Shown here one piece after another: positions 1-6,397 of a stretch of 11,756 bases of DNA. A model generated the notes under the pieces. The model worked only from the letters and a program-made list of their open reading frames with translations. It was not told the origin of the DNA and ran no database searches. How positions within the stretch are numbered: position 1 is the first letter of the stretch; each line of letters opens with the position of its first letter. A program made the translations under genes and the position numbers. The stretch is from Nitrospirota bacterium (GTDB lineage: Bacteria; NPL-UPA2; JAGMAN01), in the NCBI GenBank assembly GCA_030605915.1, contig JAUWHM010000064.1, positions 1 through 11,756 of the forward strand. The letters run 5' to 3'.

Positions 1-357
1 ATTACGCTTGATAATGAGGATTATTACATCGATCTAGTTTTTTATCATAGAAAATTGAAATGTTTTGTTGTAATAGATTTAAAACTCGATAAATTTAGAG
101 CAGAATATAAAGGGCAAATGGAACTTTACCTGAGATACTTAGAAAAGTATGAAATGGGTGAAGACGAGAAACCTCCTGTTGGGCTTATCCTATGTGCGGA
201 AAAAGGCAAGGAACAGATAGAATTGCTGTTTTTACCGGAAGATAGAATAAAAGTATCAGAATATTTAACGAAGTTGCCACCAAAAGAATTATTTGCTGAA
301 AAATTACATAAGGCGGTACAAACTGCTCAATTAAAGTTGGAGGCAAAAAATGGCTAA
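1..357 (+). CDS. yhcG: YhcG-type PDDEXK nuclease (DUF1016), C-terminal fragment
   Basis: The reading frame is open from base 1, so the 5' end lies outside the window; 118 residues and a stop are visible. The fragment matches the C-terminal nuclease domain of the YhcG/DUF1016 family: Asp11 in YYIDLVFYHR, then VVIDLK with Asp26 and Lys28, forming a PD-(D/E)xK-type active site, followed by the family's GQMELYLRYL and PPVGLILCAEK blocks. Family members are putative DNA nucleases often found near restriction or defence genes and commonly transferred; the in vivo role is not settled. By hand count GC is 118 of the first 360 bases (33%), clearly below the genes that follow, which fits acquisition. 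Its last 8 bases overlap purC, whose Shine-Dalgarno lies inside this gene. TTG at 55 is an internal Leu codon, not the start. Confidence 0.85.
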   Translation: MTLDNEDYYIDLVFYHRKLKCFVVIDLKLDKFRAEYKGQMELYLRYLEKYEMGEDEKPPVGLILCAEKGKEQIELLFLPEDRIKVSEYLTKLPPKELFAEKLHKAVQTAQLKLEAKNG

Positions 358-1243
358 GAATGTCTTATTAGATGCGCACCTGCCGGATATAAAGCTGTTT
401 AAGAAAGGGAAAGTGCGGGATATTTTCGAGCTGGATGATAAGCTCTTGATAGTAGCCACTGATAGAATCTCAGCCTTTGATGTCATCCTGCCAAACGGTA
501 TTCCCAATAAGGGCAGAATACTGACCAGGCTATCAGAATTCTGGTTTGACTTTACCAAAGAGGTTATTGGCAACCATCTCATTACCGCAGAAGGGGGTTC
601 CTTCCCGGAGAAGTTGCACAAATATGCTCCTATTCTGGAGGGCCGCTCCATGCTGGTCAGGAAGGTAGAACCGCTGCCTATTGAATGTGTCGTTCGGGGC
701 TATTTAGCTGGCTCGGGCTGGAAGGAATATGGGGAGAAAGGCTCTGTCTGTAGCATAAAGTTACCTCCCGGTCTCAGAGAATCGGAGAAACTTCCTGAGC
801 CCATCTTCACCCCGGCCACTAAGGCCAGCTCAGGGCACGATATTAACATTAGTGAGGAGGAAGTAGCGAAGTTAGTGGGGACGAAACTGGCTCAGCAGTT
901 GAAGAGAAAAAGCCTTGAAATTTATACCGTTGCAAGTCGTTATGCTGAATTAAAGGGATTAATCATCTCTGATACTAAGTTTGAGTTTGGAAAGTGGGAT
1001 GATGAGATTATCGTCATCGATGAACTTCTAACTCCCGATTCCTCAAGATTCTGGCCCAGGGAGGATTATGAGCCTGGCAGGCCCCAAAAGAGTTTTGATA
1101 AACAATTTGTCCGAGATTACTTGGAGACCTTGGACTGGGATAAGACCCCACCTGCGCCTCAGCTTCCTGAGGAGATTATAAAAAAGACCAGTGAAAAATA
1201 TGCGGAAGCCTACAGAAAACTTACCGGGAGAAAGAACCTGTAG
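350..1243 (+). CDS. purC: Phosphoribosylaminoimidazole-succinocarboxamide (SAICAR) synthase
   Basis: This gene encodes SAICAR synthase, the cytoplasmic ATP-dependent ligase that joins aspartate to CAIR in de novo purine synthesis. Family blocks are in order: GKVRDIFEL with the nucleotide-binding strand near residues 20-30, ATDRISAFDVILPNGIPNKG, ECVVRGYLAGSGWKEY, EPIFTPATKA followed by GHDINIS, then LIISDTKFEFG and IDELLTPDSSRFWP. At 297 residues it belongs to the longer, yeast-like form rather than the roughly 237-residue E. coli form. The ATG at 350 is supported by GGAGG at 339-343 with 6 nt spacing. The start overlaps the end of the upstream nuclease by 8 bases, so the two may be translationally coupled. 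No other pur gene is in the window. Confidence 0.97.
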   Translation: MAKNVLLDAHLPDIKLFKKGKVRDIFELDDKLLIVATDRISAFDVILPNGIPNKGRILTRLSEFWFDFTKEVIGNHLITAEGGSFPEKLHKYAPILEGRSMLVRKVEPLPIECVVRGYLAGSGWKEYGEKGSVCSIKLPPGLRESEKLPEPIFTPATKASSGHDINISEEEVAKLVGTKLAQQLKRKSLEIYTVASRYAELKGLIISDTKFEFGKWDDEIIVIDELLTPDSSRFWPREDYEPGRPQKSFDKQFVRDYLETLDWDKTPPAPQLPEEIIKKTSEKYAEAYRKLTGRKNL

Positions 1244-1308
1244 GAAAATCAAAAATCAAAATGAAAATAATTAAGGCACAAGGAAAAATAACTTTGGGAG
1301 AGTAAAAG

Positions 1309-3207
1309 ATGGAGCAAAAAACTACAAGCATACTCAAAACCAGATTGAGCGAAGAAGATTGCCAGAAACTTATGGCAGTAAATAATTCCACGCTTCATCA
1401 ATTCATTGCTGAATATGTAGAGCTATGCAATCCTGATGAGGTTTTTGTCTCCACAGATTCAGCGGAGGATGTGCAGCATATCAGGCAATCGGCAATAAGA
1501 GAGGGAGGGGAGAAGGAGCTTGCCATAAAGGGCCACACGGTCCATTTTGACGGCTACTGGGACCAGGCAAGGGATCAGAAAAATACCAAATTTCTTCTAC
1601 CTAAGGGTGTTGATTTAGGACCAAACATACTTTCCGTAGACAAAGAGAAGGGATTGGAAGAAATCCGTACTATTCTAAAAAATATTATGCGGGGGCATCG
1701 ACTGTATATACAATTCTTTTGTCTGGGTCCAACAAATTCTGAATTCTCTATACCCGCTGTTCAGCTTACCGATTCCAGCTATGTAGCTCACTCACAAAAT
1801 CTGCTTTATAGACTGGGATATAAGGAATTCAAAAAGCTGGGTGATTCCGGAGCCTTCTTCAAATTTGTGCATTCTCAAGGGGAACTGGAGAAGGGGGTAA
1901 GTAAAAACATTGACAAGCGCCGGGTATACATTGATATTGATAAAGACATCATATATAGCGTGAACACCCAGTATGGTGGCAACACCCTTGGGCATAAGAA
2001 GTTAGCTATGCGTCTGGCCATAAATAGGGCCTCGGAAGAATGTTGGCTGACAGAACATATGTTTCTTATGGGAGTCCATGGCCCAGGAGGCAGGGTAACC
2101 TATTTCACCGGGGCATTTCCGTCTCTCTGTGGAAAGACTTCTACTGCCATGTTGGAAGGGGAGACTATAGTCGGAGACGATATCGTCTATATCAGGGAAA
2201 AGGGTGGTCAAGTACGGGCAGTCAATGTGGAGAAAGGTATATTTGGGATAATAAAAGGGGTAAACTCCAAAGACGACCCTATCATATGGAAGGCATTTCA
2301 GTCAACGGGTGAGATTATATTTTCAAATGTGCTGGTTACCGAAAACAAAGAAGTCTGCTGGATTGGTAAGGAGGGAGAAGTCCCAAAGAAGGGTATCAAT
2401 CACTCAGGCCAATGGAGCCCGGGGAAGAAAGATAGTCAAGGTAACGAAATACCACCTTCGCATCCAAATGCCAGGTTTACCTTGGATATGAAACTCTTAG
2501 GGAATCTGGACCCAGAGCTTGATAATCCCAAGGGTGTTGTGGTGAGCGGGATAGTCTATGGAGGAAGAGACTCGGATACCTGGGTGCCAGTGGAGGAGTC
2601 TTTTGATTGGAGACACGGCGTAATCACTAAAGGGGCATCGCTTGAATCGGAAACTACCGCTGCGGCCCTTGGAAGAGAAGGTGTTAGAAAGTTCAATCCT
2701 ATGGCGAACTTAGTTTTCCTTTCCATATCCATAGGCAGATATATAGAAAATCATCTGAATTTTGGCGCCAAATTGAAGCCCCCACCTCCTGTTTTCTCCG
2801 TGAATTACTTTCTGAAAGGCGCTCAAGGGAGATTCCTGAATGATGTGGCTGATAAGAAGGTCTGGCTTAAATGGATGGAACTACGTTCACATAAGGAAGT
2901 CGGGGCCCGAGAGGCACCTACTGGCCTTATACCAGAATATGAAGACCTTAAAAGATTATTTAAGGAGGTGCTCAACACAGCCGGAGGCAGTGCCAATGGC
3001 AAAGATTATTCTAAGGAAGACTATATTAAACAGTTTACCACAAGAGTCCCTGAAAATTTAGCCAAGATCGACAGAATAATAAAGATTTATCGGACAAAAG
3101 TGCCTGATACGCCCCAGATAGTGTTTGATATGTTGGAAGCACAGAGGCAGAGGCTCAAGGAGGCAAGGGAAAAATACGGGGATTATATCTCTCCAGATAA
3201 GTTCTAA
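1309..3207 (+). CDS. pckG: Phosphoenolpyruvate carboxykinase (GTP)
   Basis: The product is GTP-dependent PEP carboxykinase, which interconverts oxaloacetate and PEP with GTP/GDP and is the gluconeogenic entry point in the cytoplasm. The P-loop FPSLCGKTS at about residues 270-278 contains the family's reactive cysteine (Cys274). Other diagnostic blocks are GHTVHFDGYWDQARD, GPTNSEFSIPAVQLTDSSYVAHSQNLLYR, GDDIVYI, NARFT and GVVVSGIVYGGRDSDTWVPV. Length is 632 residues, slightly longer than the typical 590-625. The P-loop reads KTSTAM rather than the KTNLAM of animal enzymes, which I recall as closer to archaeal-type members. The start is the ATG at 1309, preceded by a GGGAGAG Shine-Dalgarno. It lies 65 nt after purC and 59 nt before the aminotransferase; pairing with that gene places oxaloacetate use in one cluster. 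Confidence 0.95.
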   Translation: MEQKTTSILKTRLSEEDCQKLMAVNNSTLHQFIAEYVELCNPDEVFVSTDSAEDVQHIRQSAIREGGEKELAIKGHTVHFDGYWDQARDQKNTKFLLPKGVDLGPNILSVDKEKGLEEIRTILKNIMRGHRLYIQFFCLGPTNSEFSIPAVQLTDSSYVAHSQNLLYRLGYKEFKKLGDSGAFFKFVHSQGELEKGVSKNIDKRRVYIDIDKDIIYSVNTQYGGNTLGHKKLAMRLAINRASEECWLTEHMFLMGVHGPGGRVTYFTGAFPSLCGKTSTAMLEGETIVGDDIVYIREKGGQVRAVNVEKGIFGIIKGVNSKDDPIIWKAFQSTGEIIFSNVLVTENKEVCWIGKEGEVPKKGINHSGQWSPGKKDSQGNEIPPSHPNARFTLDMKLLGNLDPELDNPKGVVVSGIVYGGRDSDTWVPVEESFDWRHGVITKGASLESETTAAALGREGVRKFNPMANLVFLSISIGRYIENHLNFGAKLKPPPPVFSVNYFLKGAQGRFLNDVADKKVWLKWMELRSHKEVGAREAPTGLIPEYEDLKRLFKEVLNTAGGSANGKDYSKEDYIKQFTTRVPENLAKIDRIIKIYRTKVPDTPQIVFDMLEAQRQRLKEAREKYGDYISPDKF

Positions 3208-3257
3208 GAAAAAATCCGCTCAGGGGCAGTTCGGAACTTACTGATAGAATTCTAAGA
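3202..3257. repeat. 8-bp direct repeat bracketing a palindrome between pckG and aspC
   Basis: TTCTAAGA occurs at 3202-3209, overlapping the pckG stop codon, and again at 3250-3257, just before the aminotransferase Shine-Dalgarno. The 40 bp between contain the perfect odd palindrome AGTTC-G-GAACT at 3228-3238. TGATAGAAT at 3242-3250 resembles an extended -10 promoter element, with no recognisable -35. This could be a small insertion with target duplication, an operator-promoter for the aminotransferase, or chance. Confidence 0.3.
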
Positions 3258-3266
3258 GGAGAAAGT

Positions 3267-4484
3267 ATGTCTTTATCGAAAAGAGCGACTTTAATCAGTC
3301 CCTCCGCTACCTTAGCCATAACCGCAAAGGCTAAGGCAATGAAAGCGGAGGGTATCGATGTAATTGGATTCGCAGCCGGAGAGCCAGATTTCGATACGCC
3401 GGAACATATCAAGGAAGAAGCAAAAAGAGCAATGGATGAGGGATTCACAAAATATACTCCTGCCTCAGGCATCCCCCAGTTAAAGGAGGCTATCTGCAAG
3501 AAATTTAAGGAGGATAACGGGCTTGATTACCAGCCATCCCAGATAATCGTCTCCTGTGGGGCAAAACATTCTCTATACAATGCTATCCAGGTTATATGTG
3601 AGGAGGGAGATGAGGCCATCCTGCCATCACCTTACTGGGTAAGTTACCCTGAACAGGTAAAGTTATCCGGGGCAAGCCCGGTGATAGTTGAAACAGAGGA
3701 GGAGAATGGCTTTAAACTGACGGCCGAGTTATTCTCTAAGAGCATAACCAGGAGGACGAAACTGCTCATTCTAAACAGTCCGGGCAATCCCACCGGAGCG
3801 GTCTATTCCAGGGAAGAGTTAGAGGCAATAGCCCGGGTGGCTGTAGAGAAGAAAATCTATGTTATCTCAGATGAGATATATGAGAAGATAATATACGATG
3901 GGGCTAAACACTTCAGCATTGCTTCCTTGAATCCTGAGATAAAGGAGCTAACCATAGTGGTCAACGGAGTCTCTAAGAGCTATTCAATGACTGGTTGGAG
4001 GATAGGCTATGCGGCTGCTCCCCATGATATCATAGAGGCGATGTCAAGGCTCCAGAGCCATAGCACCTCAAATCCGGATTCTATAGCCCAGAGGGCCGCT
4101 CTGCGGGCTATTTCTGCCGGGCAGGAAGCAGTGAAGGAAATGGTAACTGAGTTTAAAAAACGCAGAGACTATATGGTGGAGAGATTAAACAGTATAAAGG
4201 GACTGTCCTGCCTGAAACCTCAAGGGGCCTTCTATGTCTTTCCCAATGTGTCTGCAGTGCTGGGAAAGAGTTTCAATGCTTGCAAAGCAGCACTGCTTCA
4301 CCGTGGACCCCGCATTAGCGACTCCTCCTCTCTAACAGAACTCCTCTTAACTGAGGCAAAAGTTGCCGTTATTCCCGGCTCTGCCTTCGGACGGGATGGT
4401 TACCTTCGGCTCTCTTATGCCACCTCCATGGACAACATTATTAAAGGACTTGAGAGTATAGAAAAGCTGATGAATAAGATTTAA
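3267..4484 (+). CDS. aspC: Class I/II PLP aminotransferase, aspartate aminotransferase type
   Basis: This encodes a PLP-dependent fold-type I aminotransferase of the aspartate aminotransferase Iγ-like group, expected to exchange amino groups between aspartate/oxaloacetate and glutamate/2-oxoglutarate. Visible residues: GEPDFDTP near the N terminus, NSPGNPTG with Asn174, SDEIYEKI with Asp202 (PLP ring nitrogen), SKSYSMTGWR with the Schiff-base Lys237, and RLSYATS with carboxylate-binding Arg381. Length is 405 residues against the usual 385-400. The excess is explained by about nine extra residues (338-346, ACKAALLHR) between GKSFN and GPRISDSS, where relatives have a short loop (see the insertion entry). 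ATG 3267 follows a good AGAGGAG site. The stop is 5 nt before the hydrogenase protease gene. Exact substrate range cannot be fixed from sequence alone. Confidence 0.9.
   Translation: MSLSKRATLISPSATLAITAKAKAMKAEGIDVIGFAAGEPDFDTPEHIKEEAKRAMDEGFTKYTPASGIPQLKEAICKKFKEDNGLDYQPSQIIVSCGAKHSLYNAIQVICEEGDEAILPSPYWVSYPEQVKLSGASPVIVETEEENGFKLTAELFSKSITRRTKLLILNSPGNPTGAVYSREELEAIARVAVEKKIYVISDEIYEKIIYDGAKHFSIASLNPEIKELTIVVNGVSKSYSMTGWRIGYAAAPHDIIEAMSRLQSHSTSNPDSIAQRAALRAISAGQEAVKEMVTEFKKRRDYMVERLNSIKGLSCLKPQGAFYVFPNVSAVLGKSFNACKAALLHRGPRISDSSSLTELLLTEAKVAVIPGSAFGRDGYLRLSYATSMDNIIKGLESIEKLMNKI
4278..4304. repeat. In-frame palindromic insertion within aspC
   Basis: These 27 nt encode the extra residues ACKAALLHR in the aminotransferase and leave the frame intact. 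They contain AAGCAG-CA-CTGCTT (4285-4298), a near-perfect inverted repeat. AGCACTGC at 4289-4296 is also the reverse complement of GCAGTGCT at 4254-4261 in the adjacent gene sequence. GCAAAGCAG (4282-4290) recurs inside the moeA insertion at 5467-5475. The boundaries are inferred from where family sequences normally join, so they are uncertain by a few codons. Confidence 0.5.
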
Positions 4485-4489
4485 GGAAG

Positions 4490-5011
4490 ATGCTGGAAGA
4501 GCTGGCCAGGCGGATTAAGGGAAGGGTGGCCATTGTCGGGGTGGGCAATTCCATGCGAGGGGATGATGGAGCTGGCCCCTCAGTTATAGAGATGCTTAAG
4601 AGCGATCAAGAAGCATCAACTATGGACTGCCAACTACCTCACAGCAGGCAACCTGCATCAAGTAGGGAGCATCAACTATTTGACTGCGGGCAGGCGCCGG
4701 AAAATTACCTTGTTCCCATTGCTGAGTTTAAGCCAGAGACCATCCTGATTATTGACAGCGCCCAGTTCTCTGCCCGGCCGGGGGAGACGAAACTCTTTGA
4801 AGCGGAAGATATTAAAGGACAAGGAATATCCACCCATAATGCATCCCTCTCTCTTTTTATGGACTATTTAAAGAGGGAGACGGGAGCAGATATTTTCTTG
4901 TTAGCTATCCAGCCAAGAAGAACTAAGCTGGGTGAAGAGATGAGCCCTGAAGTTAAAGAGGCCCTTCAGCTTTTAAAGGATAAACTAAGGCAAATTCTAA
5001 GTTTAGATTAA
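4490..5011 (+). CDS. hycI: HycI-type [NiFe]-hydrogenase maturation endopeptidase
   Basis: This is a peptidase family M52 protease, which recognises nickel in the large hydrogenase subunit and removes its C-terminal extension during maturation in the cytoplasm. Evidence: VGVGNSMRGDDGAG with candidate metal ligand Asp26, FDCGQAPENYLVPI (the DxGxxPEN block typical of HycI), IIDSA with Asp89, STHNASLSL with His116, and LLAIQP. It is 173 residues. Between GDDGAG and the FDCG strand there are about 18 more residues than in E. coli HycI as I recall it, caused by a 57-nt insertion described separately. Start ATG 4490 has only a weak, close AAGGA site and may be translationally coupled to aspC, 5 nt upstream. 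MoeA follows 10 nt later. No hydrogenase subunit is in the window. Confidence 0.88.
   Translation: MLEELARRIKGRVAIVGVGNSMRGDDGAGPSVIEMLKSDQEASTMDCQLPHSRQPASSREHQLFDCGQAPENYLVPIAEFKPETILIIDSAQFSARPGETKLFEAEDIKGQGISTHNASLSLFMDYLKRETGADIFLLAIQPRRTKLGEEMSPEVKEALQLLKDKLRQILSLD
4611..4687. repeat. 57-nt in-frame insertion with flanking direct repeats within hycI
   Basis: AGCATCAACTAT followed by (g/tt)GACTGC occurs at 4612-4630 and again at 4668-4687. The first part is offset 56 nt and the GACTGC part 57 nt. Between them lies a two-part palindrome: CTAC (4634-4637), GCAGG (4644-4648), loop CAA, CCTGC (4652-4656), GTAG (4662-4665). Removing 57 nt (4611-4667) restores the continuous frame D-Q-E-H-Q-L-F-D-C-G and a loop length like that of E. 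coli HycI. A third GCATCAA occurs at 4655-4661. This resembles insertion with target duplication, or a tandem duplication that later diverged. Confidence 0.6.
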
Positions 5012-5021
5012 GAATGAAGTT

Positions 5022-6344
5022 GTGGCTAAGATAAAGGCTGTAAAAATGGGATGTGTCCCTAAATTAAAGGCTGGATTTGGAAAATTAGCCTCTTTGGAGG
5101 AGGCAAAAGACGTTCTCTTCAAGCAGGCTCCTCAGGTAGAGTCTATGGAGGTGAGCCTCAGTCAGGCAGTGGGCTTTGTCTTAGCTGAAGATGTTAAAGC
5201 CGAGATAAATGTGCCCCACTTCGTAAAATCAGCTATGGATGGTTATGCCGTGAGAGCTGAGGATACATTTGAGGCTGCTGATTCCAGGCCGATTACCTTA
5301 AACCTTATTGGCTCAATTGAGCCGGGGATGCGGTTAGAAAGAGCCATTGTCCGGGGAGGCTGCTTTGAGATTGCCACCGGAGCTCCCCTCCCGGAAGGGG
5401 CAGATGCCGTAGTCATGGTTGAGTATACTGAACAGACATGTAAGAGTGCTGCACAGCCGAAGCACCGCAAAGCAGTGCCGATTCTCAGGCAGTGCCGTAA
5501 GGCAAGCGAAGAAAATGAAGTTAAAATTCATAGAAGTGTGGCTCCGGGAGCCAATGTGGTGGAAGTGGGCTCGGATATTGAGAAAGGTAAAACTGTCCTT
5601 TCAAAGGGGACAGTCCTGGAACCTGGCCACATTGGCGTCTTAGCGGCTCTGGGGAGAAAGAATATAGCGGTGAGAAGAGGGGTAAAAGTGGGCCTTCTTT
5701 CTACTGGAGAAGAAATTTTGGGCCCGGGTGAAAGATTGACTCCCGGCAAGGTCTACGATATCAACTACTGGACGATTGAGGCGGCTTTAAGGAAAGAGAA
5801 CTGTGAAGTTATAAATTTGGGTTTAGCCAAGGATGATACGCAGTCACTTAAGGAGAAAATTCTCAAGGGGATAAAATTAGCTGACCTGGTCTTACTCTCC
5901 GGGGGCTCTTCCTTAGGCGGAGGCGACTTAGTGGGTGAGGTAATTGAAGATTTGGGGAAACTATTGATACACGGCATTGCCGTTAAGCCGGGGAAGCCAA
6001 CTATGGTTGGGACCGTTGAAGGGAAATTGGTTATTGGTCTGCCCGGATATCCCATGTCTGCTCTCTCCAATTACTATATTCTCATCGAACCACTCCTCCT
6101 CAAGATGATGGGAGGCAAGGAAGAACCAAGATACGCAGAAGCCAAACTTTCTCGCAAAGTAGCCTCCACCATTGGCCGATTTGAGTTTCTGCCGGTGAGA
6201 CTCCAGGGGGGAGATTGGGCTCTGCCCGTGAGCAAAGGCTCCAGTGCCATCACCTCCTTAGCTTTGGCCAATGGCTTCATTGAGATCGGAGAGAACGTGG
6301 AGGTTCTGAATAAAGAAGAGAAGGTTAAGGTAAGGTTATTCTAA
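5022..6344 (+). CDS. moeA: Molybdopterin molybdenumtransferase MoeA
   Basis: MoeA inserts molybdate (or tungstate) into adenylylated molybdopterin in the last step of molybdenum cofactor synthesis. Family blocks in order: VPHFVKSAMDGYAVRAEDT, FEIATGAPLPEGADAVVMVEYTE, APGANVVEVGSDIEKG, VGLLSTGEEIL, GKVYDINYWTI, LSGGSSLGGGD (the GGxSxGxxD active-site loop), HGIAVKPGKPTMVG and VIGLPGYPMSAL. The C-terminal domain IV is present. At 440 residues it is longer than the usual 390-410, largely because residues about 138-163 form a basic Lys/Arg/Gln/Ala-rich insert between VEYTE and ENEVKI. The start is uncertain: GTG 5022 has only a weak upstream purine stretch, and the N-terminal 20 residues are not conserved; ATG 5046 is an alternative. 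The neighbouring hydrogenase protease suggests a formate/hydrogen metabolism theme. Confidence 0.93.
   Translation: MAKIKAVKMGCVPKLKAGFGKLASLEEAKDVLFKQAPQVESMEVSLSQAVGFVLAEDVKAEINVPHFVKSAMDGYAVRAEDTFEAADSRPITLNLIGSIEPGMRLERAIVRGGCFEIATGAPLPEGADAVVMVEYTEQTCKSAAQPKHRKAVPILRQCRKASEENEVKIHRSVAPGANVVEVGSDIEKGKTVLSKGTVLEPGHIGVLAALGRKNIAVRRGVKVGLLSTGEEILGPGERLTPGKVYDINYWTIEAALRKENCEVINLGLAKDDTQSLKEKILKGIKLADLVLLSGGSSLGGGDLVGEVIEDLGKLLIHGIAVKPGKPTMVGTVEGKLVIGLPGYPMSALSNYYILIEPLLLKMMGGKEEPRYAEAKLSRKVASTIGRFEFLPVRLQGGDWALPVSKGSSAITSLALANGFIEIGENVEVLNKEEKVKVRLF
5433..5510. repeat. In-frame repeat-rich insertion within moeA
   Basis: About 75-78 nt interrupt a MoeA loop without breaking the frame. Structure: GTGCT (5446-5450) pairs with AGCAC (5461-5465), and GCAGTGCCG occurs twice, at 5472-5480 and 5489-5497 (17-nt period). 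TGCC of the first copy can pair with GGCA at the second. GTAAGAGTGCTGCA (5440-5453) and GCAAGCGAA (5502-5510) both recur at 8463-8482, where they are fused without the intervening bases. GAA abuts both putative edges (5430-5432 and 5508-5510). The edges are inferred from family alignment by eye. Confidence 0.6.
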
Positions 6345-6397
6345 CTTTTTTCTAAAGTAGTGTAGGTCTAAGAAAGCAGAGCTCTAAGGGGACATTT

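Noticed and set aside
1245..1270. AAAATC/AAAAATC/AAAATG low-complexity repeats between purC and pckG
   Set aside because: Simple A-rich slippage-type sequence of a kind common between genes; no promoter, hairpin or coding sense could be supported.
4612..4679. Three GCATCAA units that could hint at a short CRISPR-like array
   Set aside because: Units are only 7 bp, spacing is irregular (43 and 14 nt), and they lie in a translated gene; a duplication or insertion explains them better.
5765..6070. A 101-codon open frame on the minus strand within moeA
   Set aside because: It lies wholly opposite a well-conserved gene and its translation (Pro/Ser-rich) resembles no protein; it is a shadow of moeA codon usage.
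6378..6385. AGAGCTCT palindrome before the glycosyltransferase gene
   Set aside because: An isolated 8-bp palindrome is expected by chance in a window this size, and no promoter is recognisable beside it.
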